From Brachionus manjavacas (taxonomy: Eukaryota; Rotifera; Eurotatoria; Ploima; Brachionidae): 64,000 nt of DNA. The notes beneath the pieces were generated by a model. The model saw only the letters and a program-made list of their open reading frames with translations, was not told where the DNA came from and searched no databases. Shown here in pieces: positions 23,785 to 41,825 of this stretch (positions are counted from its first letter, which is position 1; every line of letters starts with the position of its first letter). Where the stretch lies: contig JAHQIY010000008.1 in assembly GCA_019054805.1 (NCBI GenBank), positions 1,907,501 to 1,971,500 on the forward strand, in the 5' to 3' direction. The position numbers and the translations under genes were made by a program.

Positions 23785-24568
23785 CAGTGATGATTTGATC
23801 CTAGTGTTTTTCGAATTTACGTAAATTTTACGTAAATTTACGAATATGCGTAAAATTGGTAAAAATGTATAAAAATTTGTAAAAAAATTAAAAATTCAAC
23901 CAAATTTTTTAGAACAATTTGCGAAATTTGTCCCTAATGGAGAAACTTTTGAAAAAGCTTTTGAGAAGGCGAGCAATTCATTAAGAAAGAATCATTCGGT
24001 TTTTAAAGCTAAAAAATTATAGATCAATTCATTATTAAATTTCAAAAATAAAAATAAAAATTTTTTGAATCAATTTTTTTATTCAAATTACTAAATTAAT
24101 AAGGAAAGAAAAGCTAATATTCAAAAATCTATTCAAAATATTCAATTCACATATTTTTTTAATGTTAACTTTGAAATATTTATTAATTCATATTAGAGAT
24201 AAAGAAGAGATTGAAAGTTTAATGAAAAATAATGAAATATAATGAATAATAGTTTAAAAGTTTTATTAAATAATTTGATTGGATTTTCTGATTTTTTTTA
24301 GAAATTTTTACTGAAATTTACCTTTTCAAAGTACGGTCTTTACGTAAATTTACGTAAAAATCTGTAAATTTTTTTTTTCTCAAAATTTTTTTGATTTTGT
24401 TAAATTTACTAAAAAAACATAAAAATGGCCTAAAAAACGGCATTTTTTTGGCATTTTCCTTTTTACAAGTTTTTCGTAAATTTTCGTAAATTAACATTTT
24501 TTTACATGTGTAATTTTACGAAAATTTACGTAAAATTTGGTAAAAAAACTATTATCAAATCATCACTG
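23785..24568. mobile_element. 784-bp MITE, unit 2 copy
   Basis: Same 784-bp length, TIRs and TA flanks (23783-23784, 24569-24570) as 16881-17664. Confidence 0.82.
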
Positions 24569-25636
24569 TACCTAAAATTATTTTTGTTTTGAATTTAAAA
24601 AAAAAAATTATAAACTAAAATTTCTTAATAAAATCAATACTTTTGGGTTGAGTGGGAAGAGGCAACAAAAATTCTAGTGAAACACCTAATTCAAAACTTC
24701 GACAATTATTTTGACTTTTTCATTAGTAAAGAACCATCATATTTAACAAAATTTTACACTACTCTTCAGAATAAAAATGAATAAGGATGTGGAATATGAA
24801 AATTATTTTTAAACTTAATAATTTTGCCTTAAATTTGTTTTAAAGTTTATTTCTTTAAGATTTAACAGTTTTCAAATACCTTTTTACAGAAACAAAAATA
24901 AAGATTTTTTTATTAGGCTAAAATTCAAACCAACTAACAGCCTTACCAAACTGAACAAACTTATTAAAAAAAAACATCGTTTGATTTAAAATTTACTTTG
25001 AAAATTATAAAATGCTAAATAACCTGATTTTATTTGAGAGATATTTTATTAAGTTAAGCCTTGAATTACAGCGAATAACCTCATGTTTCAGTTTGTTGGT
25101 TTCTATTCAGATCGTCAATACATAGAAAAAGAAAGATACTAGTTTTATTCTTTTCTCTTATTCAAGTCATTTGATTGACAGTAAGATTATCCCATCTTTT
25201 TAATCCCAAGTAAGATTATCCCATCTTTTTAATATCAGTAATTGGCAGGTTATTTTTCTATTTAACTTTTTTGAAATTTTGAAATTACGTTGTTTCATTA
25301 AAACTCAATACTTAAGCATGTTAAAATTTGAAATGTAATTACGCAATTATTTTTAGAAATGTAAAATAGAATAATAAACTTGCCAATTATTATTTTATTT
25401 ATTTGGGTTGCTAAAACTTCATGTTCCACATTTCTTTACAGTTTACTTACTTACCGCTGGAAATTATATTAACCAAAAAAAGATAATTGACAACTAATTT
25501 CTTATTAATAAAAAACTAAAATCTCATTTTATTAACTTTAATTTTATTTTTAATTTATTTTTTTTTATTTTTTTTTAACTTATTCTGAATGAGCTTTAGC
25601 TCGGTACAGAAAACAAATAAATTAATTAATAAATAA

Positions 25637-26590
25637 AATGATTCATTCACTTAATTTTAAATTGAATAATGTCTGAATCCAGCAAAAATACTGTTGAATT
25701 ATTATCAATCAATTATCACATTGCAAAACTAATCGCACCCAATAGCGATCTTAAATGGGTATCCTTATAGATGACAAGATAACAATAAAAATTCAACAAG
25801 ATACGTGTGTATCAATTCAAAATGTTAGCAAGTCGTGTTCAGTAGTCTTCTCTGGGTACAAAAAAGAGAGTGATAATCTAAACTTAAAATTTTATGGAAT
25901 TATTGACGAAATTAAAGAAAGCTGCAATGAAAGGCTAAATATTATTAAGGTTTTTTCAAATAAAAAATGGGGTCTTACTCAAAACACACTAGGAAATTTA
26001 TATAAATCTTAAGTCGGATCAATTTTAGACTATTTTTTTTCCTTGCTTGAATTCATTTTCAGAAAATAATATCAAAAAACTACAAGCAATTCAGAATTCA
26101 GCAGTCAGATATATCCTCTAGTTAAATACGACACTCCCTCCAACATGGTGCATCATGAGGCTTATAATAAACTTAAATTACTAACAGTCTCGAATCGGCT
26201 TTTCGAGTTGAGTGAGAGATATGTTGGGACAGTACTGAGTCATTCTATTCCATTGATCGTAAGACTGGTGGAGGAATACAAAGAAGGTTTCGAATCGAGA
26301 TATATTGAATACCCAACTCCATTGTGTAATAGCTAGCTTACTATTTCCTCTTTTTTTCCTTGAAGCCTCAACTATGTAAACATGTGTAACAAGTAACAAC
26401 CTATTTCAATATATGTTTTTTTAACTTTCTTAACGTTTTTTTAAGCTTATTTACTTTATTTTGATTTTTTTTTATCTCATTTTATTTACTTTAATTTTTT
26501 TTTTTATTTTGATTTTAATTTTTTTTAATTTATTCTGAAGGAGTCCTAGCTCGGTAAAAAAACAAATAAAAAAAAATAAATATAATGATT
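25637..26590 (+). mobile_element. LINE-A 3' relic in unit 2, plus
   Basis: Counterpart of 18732-19680, with the same TAA in 'LYKS*V' and the same downstream frameshift. One residue differs (VFSNKK versus VLSNKK). Near 26430 it carries the AACGTT variant that belongs to the minus arm in unit 1. Confidence 0.7.
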
Positions 26591-26917
26591 CATTCACTTA
26601 ATTCTAAATTGAATAATGTCTGAATCCAGCAAAAATACTGTTGAATTATTATCAATCAATTATCACTTTGCAAAACTAATCGCACCCAGTAGCGATCTTA
26701 AATGGGTATCCTTATAGATGACAAGATAACAATAAAAATTCAACAAGATACGTGTGTATCAATTCAAAATGTTAAGCAAGTTTGACTTTAAAAGGAGACC
26801 AAGTAATAAAATTGAGAGGACTACATTATTACGACCCTTTAACAAAATAGTAAAAGCAACTCAAATTTAAAAAAAGAAGTCTATGAGAAGAATGAAAAGT
26901 GAGTTACGCAATGCTAA

Positions 26918-27097
26918 AGAGATTTTGAGACGAATTTAGTAAATAATGGGGTTAGTGATAGAGTAATCGCTGCGCGGGTACCAACTATGAAAAAAATTTT
27001 ATCTTGTCTTACAAAAATCAGAGCCAAAAATAATGAAAAAGAACCAAAAGATAATTCAAATTTAGAATTAATTGTTGAATACAGTGTCACTAACTAA
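26918..27097 (+). pseudogene. Short coding-like relic, unit 2 copy
   Basis: Same frame as 20015-20194 with two substitutions near the end. Function unknown. Confidence 0.25.
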
Positions 27098-27730
27098 ATT
27101 TAAGATATGATAACAAATCTTGTGATAACAGAATTATAATTTTTGTTTTTAGTTTAAGTTATTTAAGTTTGATCAGTAAAATTAGAGCTGAAGAAAATCA
27201 AAGAAAACACCAGGATTTTTTGGGCATAAATTCTAGTAGTTTTGATTTAATTTTTCATTTTATAACAAATTTTTTTTATTAATTAAATAAATTATAGTTT
27301 CATTAACAGTTTCTTATTTTATATTTCTGAAAAAAATGGAATAATATTCATATTTTTCTGGTAACAAAAAAAAAAGAAAATTTTCTTATTTAAAAAACGA
27401 GATAATTTTTTGAGGATAAAAAAAAACGTGATGATTTTACTTTTTACCAGTCTAGCTTGAATTAAAAGAAAAAAAACAGCTCGTTAATTTAATTCTGCAT
27501 TTAGGACAACTTACGCATCTCCATTAAAAACAAAAAACTTATGCATTTTTCTAACTAATTCAAAGTCTACTCGTCATGGCAATTCACTTAACTCTGCACT
27601 CAGTTTTCTAGAAACGTATTATTCGTGCAAAATTCTTCAATTAAAATGAAATTTTATGACTATAATGTCTCAGTGAACCTCAATTCCAAACAAAAGAGAA
27701 AAAAAAATAAAAATAAAATCATCACTAACC

Positions 27731-27749
27731 TCTTTTTGTTCATTTAGAC
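27731..27749 (+). promoter_or_regulatory. 3' splice-site-like sequence in the ZFR 5' leader
   Basis: CTCTTTTTGTTCATTTAG followed by an A/C-rich leader ends about 55 bases before the ZFR ATG. It could be the acceptor of a 5' UTR intron or of spliced-leader addition. No matching donor was identified. Confidence 0.3.
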
Positions 27750-27802
27750 CTCAATTGACTGATTAATTTCCCCAAATCAGCCAAACAAATCACAACAACA
27801 AA

Positions 27803-33664
<5,862 letters not shown>

Positions 33665-33726
33665 ACTCATCTTTGTATTAATATTGATTGTTGTTTTTTC
33701 GTTCATTTAATCTTTTCTTTTAAATT

Positions 33727-33732
33727 AATAAA
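33727..33732 (+). terminator. ZFR polyadenylation signal
   Basis: AATAAA 63 bases after the ZFR stop codon, the first canonical signal in the 3' UTR. Confidence 0.6.
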
Positions 33733-34489
33733 AAATTAAATTTTATGTCTTAATTATTTGGATCGCATATGAAATGGTTCCGAGAATGAGCTTTTTCTTT
33801 TACTCTAAAATAAATTTGTAAATTAGCTACGAAGCTTTTTTTGTTTAAATAAATAAAAATGTTCAACAATTTAATTAAATTTTTATTCAAAATAGTGTTA
33901 TTGTATGATTATAGTGTAAGTCATTTTTATTGCAAAGCAAAATTTCGGTTAATTTTACTTTAAAATCTTATATTAAAAATACTTAGCACAAACATAGATC
34001 ACTTTTTTTTGTTACAAGAATCATATAATTATTTTTCAATCTTATGTTTAGTTGGTTGAATAATTTCACTTTGATGTAAATATACATTTTTTAGAAAAAT
34101 TTTTCAAAAAAGTGTTAAAAATCACAATAATAGATAGATTTAAATAATTTCTTGTTAATCTCATAATTTTGTATATTCTTGCAAATTTTTATGAGGCTAC
34201 CCAATTTCTATCTATTAACAGTTATTGATTAAAAAGCAATTTTCAATAATTTTCATATTAGGTCTTTTATTACACTTTTTTCATATTAACTTTTGATCAG
34301 TCGAATGTGAAAATGATTTTGAATAAGATGGTTTTTTTAACATTAAAAACATTTTAACTCCTGAATTTTATTTAAAATTCATTTACCGTGCAAATTATGG
34401 AAAAACTCATGAAAAAGCCAATAATCAAATTTCTTACAGTCAAAAAGTTACTTTCCATTTAGAAACAAGGCTTTTTGAATTCTACAACA
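33733..34489. other. Intergenic, nothing recognised
   Basis: AT-rich sequence after ZFR; neither long frames nor TIR pairs were found. Confidence 0.5.
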
Positions 34490-35755
34490 CCAACTAACTT
34501 GAAATGATGGGGTTGATAACTGACACGCTTATACACGTAACACAATCGACATTGTTTATTTCGACTATCCAAAAGCATTTGACATCGTATCACAAAAATG
34601 GCTTTTACTTATATTAGAAAAACATAGTCTTGATAAAAAAATAGTCAATTGATCAAAGCGTAACTTAATGGTCGTCAACAAAGAGTTGTCCAAGGGAACA
34701 CAGTTTCAGCTTGGACTTAAGTCTCACGTGATGCACCACAAGGATCCGTCTTATAGCAGATACTTTTCATCATATATATAAACGACTTAATTGATTAATT
34801 AAGCAGTTTTTATGAATTATTTGCAAACGATACTAAATTAGGAACGATGCTTGATCAAAATGAAAAGTTTGATTTACTCAGAAACGACATAAATTAAATT
34901 TAATAACATAAATTCTGATGGTTTAAAACTTGACATATTAGTGTATGCTAACTATGTTCTCCTCTTAAGTACAACGAAAAAAAGGTCTCCAAGAACTAAT
35001 CGATAACATTCAAGCATATGGTGAAGTAAATGAAATAACATATAACCCAGAAAAAACGACGCTCATGATTTTAAACAAAAAGATCAAATGATCAGCCTAT
35101 GAACCGAGAATAGATCTATGACAAGATAAAGAATAGCTTTACAATATCGAGATAAAACAACTCGAACATTTTAAGTATCGAGGAATCGAAATCACTTACG
35201 ACTATAGTCACTCTAAATATTAAGAACAAAGAAAAAAAGGCGCAACTGCAGAAGATTAAATCACTTGGTCTGCTTGACAACAACCTACATCTAACAATGA
35301 AAAGTCACCTCTATAGAACATTTATACGGCCAGTATTACTCTATGGAAGACATCCTAAAAATTAAGAGGGTAGAAGGCTACACTGTAAAGACGATACTTG
35401 GCATCCCAATTAGGTGCAGGACAGCGAATTTATTCATTGTCCTAAAAATAGAACCACAAAACAATATATTCAGGTCTTAAAGAACGACATCGTCGTAAAC
35501 CTATTAAAGAAAAACTACATACTCTCGATTATCGAAAACACAAAATCACCAGAACAAAAAGATCAATTGAAGAAATTGATAACAACACCTAAGGCAGGAA
35601 CTCAACGAGCTCGAGTTAAAAGTAGAAGAACTTTTCTCGATTGACAAATACATTTTGAAAACCGAGATAAGATCGAACTGTAAGAACATCCCCATAGTGA
35701 ACGAACTAAATAAAATTTTTGCTCCAGAAGGAACACTGTTTTGCTAGAAAACTTT
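34490..35755 (+). mobile_element. Decayed LINE reverse transcriptase relics
   Basis: Across frameshifts and stops the plus strand reads VYFDYPKAFDIVSQKW, then APQGSVL, FIIYINDLI and ELFANDTKLG, where FANDTK stands for the catalytic FADDTK box. A second reverse transcriptase-like series follows: LLLSTTKKGLQEL, NPEKTTLMI, HFKYRGIEI, LGLLDNNLHLTMKSHLYRTF and IRPVLLYG. The last part (35414-35644) is a 76-codon frame of the C-terminus. Two adjacent relics or a mosaic; no intact frame. Confidence 0.65.
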
Positions 35756-37201
35756 TAACTTAAGCGTTTTATTCAAAATAAAAGTGGTTATACATTTTTT
35801 AATTCAAAGTTTTTTTTCGTCTAATTCGATAGAATTTTTCAAATTAGTAATTTTTTTTGACAATTTTTGATCCGATGACGAAACAAGTTTGAACTGACCT
35901 TATTTGCTTATCGTTTTCAGCGGGTCTTAATTAGTAGAAAATAATTTTACTAGAATTTTAAGATAGCCGATGAGTCCGTTGTCTAATGTTGTTATTTTTT
36001 ATGGGTTAAGAGGTTAATGAGGTATCACCTCAATTCCCAAAAATCCAAACCATTTACCCCTAAAAATAAAATATTTAACATAATTAGACTGAAAGGACAA
36101 AAATGATCACAATGACGTCAATTTCTATGAAAAATTTAAAATTTTGTTTCTCCTTTTTTTACAAAAATAATTTGATTTTATTTGAAAAAAATATTCATTC
36201 TGTAATATCAAAAATCGTCAATAAATTATAAAATGAATCAGAACAAACAAAAAGAAGTTAAAAAAAAAAGTATTCGATGGAAGATCTTGATAACGCATAG
36301 AAAGATGTTTTTTTAAAAAAAATCGAACACTATTCAAGCTTCAAATTTATCAACATTCCGAGACTGACCTTTTTAACTAATCTTTTTAGCTAAAAAAAAA
36401 TCAAACATAAAATTTATTTTGAATTCGTTAATAATTCGTTTAAATTTTTTTCTAAATAGTTATGTTGTAGCGTATATTTAAAAAGATAATAATAAAGAAT
36501 ATTTTAAATATTTATGTTTTTAAAAATAACATTTAAAATCCTTTTTTTAATTCTTATTGGGCTAATTGCGTGAATTCGGTGAATATCCTGAAAAAGAGGT
36601 TAGTTCTCGGGCTAAATATTTACAAAATCAGGGGTAACTGGGTTAACCTAATTTACCCAATAAGGCCTCACCCAATTAACCGCAGGAGGTAAAGGGGTGC
36701 CTAGAAAAAACTGGTCTAATTCGGTGAGCATTTTTGGAGTTTTTGAATAAAATGAGTGCGAAATATGCAATAAAAAAAAAAATAGGTCACCCGGTTAGGC
36801 TCATTTACCATATTTTTATATTTATTTATTTATTTATAAAGTGAGAAATGTTCATTTAACCAAAAACTTTGACCAACGTCACAATATTTTACAAAAAAAG
36901 TATCAAGCGTTTGGAAGGGTTGCTATTTTTCGCTTTTTGAAAACTACTCCAATGCATAATATTTTACGATACTTTATTCGATTAAGACGTGAAATAATTA
37001 AAAATGCAGTGTGAAAAAAATAAATTTTAATACAAATTAGTTATTTTTTTCACTATTGCAATAATTGCAATTTAATAAAGACATTATTAAGATTAATTTC
37101 TAATACAAGATATTCAACTTCAAAAACAAGTATTTGGAAAATTTTAAAACTAAAGTTTATTCAGCTTTTATCCCTTTGTTTAGGTGTAATCCATTCTTTT
37201 A
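35756..37201. other. Intergenic, no gene
   Basis: AT-rich with two GC-richer patches (about 36000-36070 and 36580-36720) containing GGTTAA/TTAACC and TACCCC words in loosely inverted order. This could be the eroded ends of a DNA element, but no convincing TIR pair could be aligned. Confidence 0.35.
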
Positions 37202-38268
37202 TTTAAGTTAATATCGAAAATACATATTATTGATTGTGTAATTTAAGAAATTATTTCATTGATTAATAACTCTAAACATTTTAAAAGAATAAAAATTAAA
37301 AAAAAAACCTTTTTATACCTTTTTTTATAAAAAATAAAATAAGACTGTTTTATATTTTTTCTTCTCAAGAGGACTCCAGAATTAATAGGTTCATCTTTTC
37401 TCTTTGACTTCATAATTATTTGAAAAAAATTAATTTACTATTATTTATTTATTTATTATAAATATTAATAATATAAATAATAATAATAATTATATAATAA
37501 TAATAATAATAATATTAATAATAAACTCCAGAATTAATAGGTTCATCTTTTCTCTTTGACTTCATAATTATTTGAAAAAAATTAATGAATAATTCAAGTT
37601 AAATAATTCAAATCTTGAAACAAACTCTAAAAAAATTAAGTTGATGTTATTGAAAATCGAAAGTTTTAAAGCTTGTAGTTATTGATTTCTTGATGTCAAA
37701 GCATTTCATAATTCTTGGATAAAAATATTCGGACGTAAGATTTTGCCATCGGTTCAATCAAGCTATTGCTGTTTCTTAAATTATATTTCAAATTTCTTGA
37801 GTCACTTTTCTTTAGTTTTACTTTTAAATTAGTGAGTTATTATAAAAAAGAAATTTTTAAGAAAGAGTAATAATTCTTTCAAATATTCTTTGCTGGAAAG
37901 AAAAAGGCCATATTTTTCTTCTAAAGAGGATCCCAGAATTAACAGTTTCATTTTATTTTAGTAAAAAAATAAAAATTATTTTTAAACTCATTTTTGTATT
38001 TAGATCAAAAAGAGACAAAAGACAAATGTCTAGAATTTTTTGACAATCTAACCTATGTTTTTAAGGAATTGACAATCTTAATATAAAAACCAATTTGAGA
38101 AAAATCAAAATTAAAATAATAATTTTTATTTAAAAATGTGGAAAGATTAAAAATAAAAATGAAAATGAATGGATTTTTATTTGAAATTGTTTAATGTGAA
38201 AATTCAAGTTCAAAGCCTATTTTTAAATAAAAAAATTAGAAAATAAAAAGTGGATCAATAATACTTGG

Positions 38269-38276
38269 TATAAATA
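38269..38276 (+). promoter_or_regulatory. TATA box of the GY gene at 38372
   Basis: TATAAATA, 96 bases before the ATG, in the block CTTGGTATAAATAACCAAG. Confidence 0.65.
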
Positions 38277-38371
38277 ACCAAGATATCTTACCAAGATAAT
38301 CATTCAAGTTAAAATAATTCAATTAAATAATTAAAAATATTCAATTAAATTATCTAATCTAATTCTTAAAA

Positions 38372-38707
38372 ATGACCTCAAAATTTACATTGGCATTTTT
38401 AGTTGTTGTCTTGTCAAGCACAGCTGTGCTGAGTACTTCCCTTGGTGAAAAACTTCAATCAACTGGTCTTAAATCCGAATCAAACATTTTGCAGTCTTCG
38501 TCAGGAAATCTTCAAGGAGCATTTGGATACGGTGGTGGCTATGGAGTGTATGATTATGGTTATGGCTATCCAAGCTACGGATATGGTTTGTATGACTATG
38601 GAATAGGTTACGGTGTTTCTGGATATGGTGGTGGATATGGTTACACATATCCTAGCTATGGATATGGATACGGTTATGGCTATCCAACTTATTACAAGAG
38701 AAGATGA
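38372..38707 (+). CDS. Gly/Tyr-rich secreted peptide, copy 4
   Basis: 111-aa single-exon frame with the family layout. It is the most divergent copy at protein level: Val13 for Leu in the signal peptide and Ile39 for Asn in the linker; the Gly/Tyr-rich part is unchanged. It lies convergent with copy 5 (41826-42161) across an SR-protein gene. The 3' flank is 'type B' (GAACACTTTAAATC after the stop). Confidence 0.85.
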   Translation: MTSKFTLAFLVVVLSSTAVLSTSLGEKLQSTGLKSESNILQSSSGNLQGAFGYGGGYGVYDYGYGYPSYGYGLYDYGIGYGVSGYGGGYGYTYPSYGYGYGYGYPTYYKRR

Positions 38708-38840
38708 ACACTTTAAATCTCGCATTTGTTTTAGATTAGTTTTTAGTTTTTTTGTCAGCTTTTATTTGGTTTTATAATAAAATTTTAATATAAGATTTTT
38801 TTTATTTTTTTGAATAAAATAGCTTCAAAAAGTAGATATT

Positions 38841-40232
38841 AAAATTTAATTATAAAATTAGCAACTCAAATAGACTTGTGCAAAAGTCGAACAAAAAGTC
38901 ATTTTATAGTCTTTTTTAAGTCAAATCTTTTTTTTTTAATTGAATTTTTGTCCGAGAAAAAGTCATTTCAAAGTCCTTGACATAAATGTGCCCGCCACGA
39001 TTACTACATAACGCCAAAAAATTCATGTGAACGCGATTATAACTGCATGGAACGCTAAAAATTTAAAGATTCTTAATTAATTAATTTAAAATTAATTTTT
39101 GATTTTGAAGTAATTTTAAATTACTTCGTCATCATGAATTTTAACCCAATTGTTTCAAAAAGCGAAAAAGACTGGCAATTGTGTCGACTTTTTAATAGCA
39201 ATTAAAAGTAAAAATTCCTTAATTAAATAGAAACTGGTAAATTTGAGACTGAACTTTTTTTAGATCGAATGGACGAATAAATCAAATAATTTTTTTGAAA
39301 AATTTTTAATACTTATACATTTTAGGTTGATAAAAAACATAATATGTTAAATCAAAAATACAGGGTCAACCAAAAAGAACGCTTTCTTCAGATTTATTAA
39401 ACTTTGGAAGAAAAAAGTCTTTCCAATTAATTTTTTCATACCAAAATTTACTTAAAATTTTTTTTGAATAAATAACATAAGTTAAACTGTAAAATTGGTA
39501 ATTTTTAATTATTAAAATTTCATTTTATCAAATTAAACAATTCAACTATAAATTGAAATATTAAAAATCATTTAGCAACATATTGAATGCCATCTTTTTT
39601 GTCTAATTAAATGACTTATTCTTTAAGCTTATCTTAATATCTCCATGTGAAACAATTTTTTTTTTTGAATTGAAATTACCTTAAAATTTGGTAAATTACC
39701 TTTAAAAAATGGCGAAACTTAACTTAACAAAAAGTGTTTTCAACTTTAATCATCAAGAATCTTGGTTGAATTTTCTAAAATGATAAAATATGTATTATTT
39801 AAATATTCTTTTAGTTTGAAAATAGCAATTAAAATAATTTTTTTAATTTTTTTTTCATTAGAATTTTTTTTTAAATATCCTTAATTTTCCGAGATATTTT
39901 GTTTTATTTATTAACTTTTCTACCAAGTTTTTATTTTATTCAAAATTTTTGAACAATAAAAAGAATTTAAAGATGATTTTACATTAAAATAAGATCAAAT
40001 GGTCTCAAAATTGACCATATCTTCATTAACTAATTGAAATTAGCAATTAATCATCTAAACATTTAATTTAATTTAGTAAATAGTTTAATTTTTTGGATTA
40101 TTTAAAATTAATAGATTGTATTTGGGTTTTGCTTTAATCTAAAAGATTAAGCTCAAAATTTATTTTAATGTTAACAAACAAACATTAAATATTTTTGTAA
40201 TGTATTTACAAAAAAGTTTGAAAAAATATGTT
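38841..40232. other. Spacer between GY copy 4 and the SR-protein gene
   Basis: Non-coding. 38841-38925 resembles the inner end of inverted duplication 2. At 39359 TACAGGGTCAACCAAAAAG looks like the start of a mariner-type TIR without a partner. A GC-richer patch at 38985-39055 is unexplained. Confidence 0.4.
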
Positions 40233-40849
40233 TTAATCACGGCTACGGCTTCTGGATCGGCTTCTATCACGTCTATCTCGGCTGCCTCCATCAAAACGCT
40301 CTCCTCGAAAGTTATTTCGGCCCATGTCTCTTTCTTCTCTACGGCCGAATTCACGTCTTCCTCCGCCACTGCCACCTCGCCTATTTCGGCAGTCTCTGGC
40401 GAAATGACCCCTTTCTCCACACTCGAAGCATTCGGACGGTCGGCCTCCATCTCTGCCGCCTCCTCGACCTCCTCTTCCACCGCCGCGTCCACCAAATCTG
40501 TCTCTGTCCCTGTCTCCGCCTCTTCTTTCTCTCTTCTCGTCTTTTCCTTTGGCAAACTGGACTACCATTGAAGCTCCACACATGTCTCTTCCATTTTCAG
40601 AATTTAGCGCGTCCTTTAATTTAAGTATTCTAACTTTTCTTTCTTATTTCTCAGAGTAATTTAATTAGAAAATTTAACAACTTCTGCGTCTCTTTCGTCC
40701 TCGAACTCAATGAAGGCAAACACCGGGCCAAAGCCTTTGTTTTTAAGCTGGCATTGTTTTATAGCTCCGTAACGTTTGAATACATCCTCTATCTCTTCTT
40801 GTCTTGCATCTTTGTTCAAATTGCCAATGTATAGTTCTGTCTTGGGCAT
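40233..40849 (-). CDS. SR splicing factor with RRM, zinc knuckle and RS tail (SRSF7-like), two exons
   Basis: SR proteins bind exonic enhancers in the nucleus and recruit the spliceosome. Exons 40849-40682 and 40613-40233 are joined at a 68-base GT-AG intron, splitting DAE|DA inside the RRM; 182 aa. RRM residues 1-77 have RNP2 LYIGNL (6-11) and a degenerate RNP1 VFAFIEFED. An Arg/Gly-rich linker follows, then a CCHC zinc knuckle [14 protein letters not shown] (118-131), Gly/Arg-rich sequence and a short Arg-Ser tail. RRM plus one CCHC knuckle is the SRSF7 / fly x16 arrangement; the RS tail is much shorter than in vertebrate SRSF7 (about 238 aa). The gene sits in the spacer of inverted duplication 1. 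A paralogue lies at 58485-59447. Serine-rich frames on the plus strand are shadows. Confidence 0.9.
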
Positions 40850-41679
40850 TCTGTATACCTAATGAATTTTTTATTAATTTAAAATAATTTTTTTTTTAAT
40901 TTAGTGTCTGTTTTTATACAGTAAACGAGAGAAAAATCAAAATGGAGCACGCTCTTTATATGTTTATTTTTTTGTAGATGTATTAAAAAATTTTTTTCTT
41001 TTTATTTAGCATTTTATGAGCGATTTTTGAAATTATATTCAATTCAGACTAAATAAGTACTTCGTCAAAGCTTCATTTTTATTTGGCTTTTTTTGCAAAA
41101 ATTATTTTATTTTGTTATTTGTTTCCTTATTTGTTTAAAATATCTTATAAAGTTATTTTTTCTCAATACTTAAATGCCTCAAATTTTAAACCGTATCCCA
41201 GAGATTTCATATTTTTAAATTTTTATTTGTACATAAATATCAATTTTATGATTTTTGACACCTAAACAATAGAGACAATTAATGAAGACAATTTAATTTT
41301 GAAGGATTCTAATAATTCTTTGGTGCCTATTTTTTTTTTTTAAATTTTAACAATTCACAGTTGTACTAAGATCTAAGTTGTAAATAAAATTTTGCAAAAT
41401 TTTATCTTATTGATATTTTAATTCTTTTTATTTAAAATTTTTAAAAAAGATAATTTTAAAATGATCATTAAAAAAAAATAAAGTAACTAAATTTGTTCAT
41501 AAAAATTCATTTATTACGAAATAATCATTGTAAGAATAATTTTTTTAATTCTTTATTTGTTTTTTAAGATAATGAATAAGGCAAAATTTTCCATATTTTT
41601 AACAATCTTAGTTCTTCTAATAGAATAATGATTATTAATAAAATAATTTATTCAATTAAAAAATATTTAATAAAATATA
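40850..41679. other. Intergenic, 5' side of the SR-protein gene
   Basis: AT-rich; presumably contains the promoter of the minus-strand SR gene. No reliable TATA box or other signal was identified. Confidence 0.4.
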
Positions 41680-41825
41680 AATATCTACTTTTTGAAGCTT
41701 TTAAATCTTTAATTAAAAGCAAAAAACATAAAAAAAATCTTATATTAAAATTTTATTATAAAACCAAATAAAAGCTGACAAAAAAACTAAAAACTAATCT
41801 AAAACAAATGCGAGATTTAAAGTGT

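Larger units (their letters stand above)
20713..27614. repeat. 6.9-kb tandem duplication, unit 2
   Basis: Second unit, differing from 13815-20709 by scattered substitutions and one- or two-base indels. Its right edge, after CAGTTTTCTAGAAA, lies about 190 bases before the ZFR start codon. It could also be an uncollapsed haplotype in an assembly; sequence alone does not exclude that. Confidence 0.92.
37202..38840. repeat. Inverted duplication 1, left arm
   Basis: Inverted and highly similar to 41680-44926 (the latter without the 1735-bp insertion). It carries the GY gene at 38372. The arm includes a local duplication: CTCCAGAATTAATAGGTTCA and its following 40 bases occur at 37373 and 37526, separated by an ATT/AAT microsatellite at 37436-37525. 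The right arm has only one copy. Confidence 0.88.

Noticed and set aside
35990-36720. Telomere-like TTAACC/GGTTAA sequence
   Set aside because: The words are few, irregular and in both orientations, so no telomeric array.
37436-37525. A replication origin or scaffold region in the AT tract
   Set aside because: It is a plain ATT/AAT microsatellite; no other supporting signal.
40200-40571. Serine/threonine-rich plus-strand frame of 123 codons and a Glu-rich minus frame
   Set aside because: Antisense and frame-shifted shadows of the Arg/Gly/Ser-rich SR protein.
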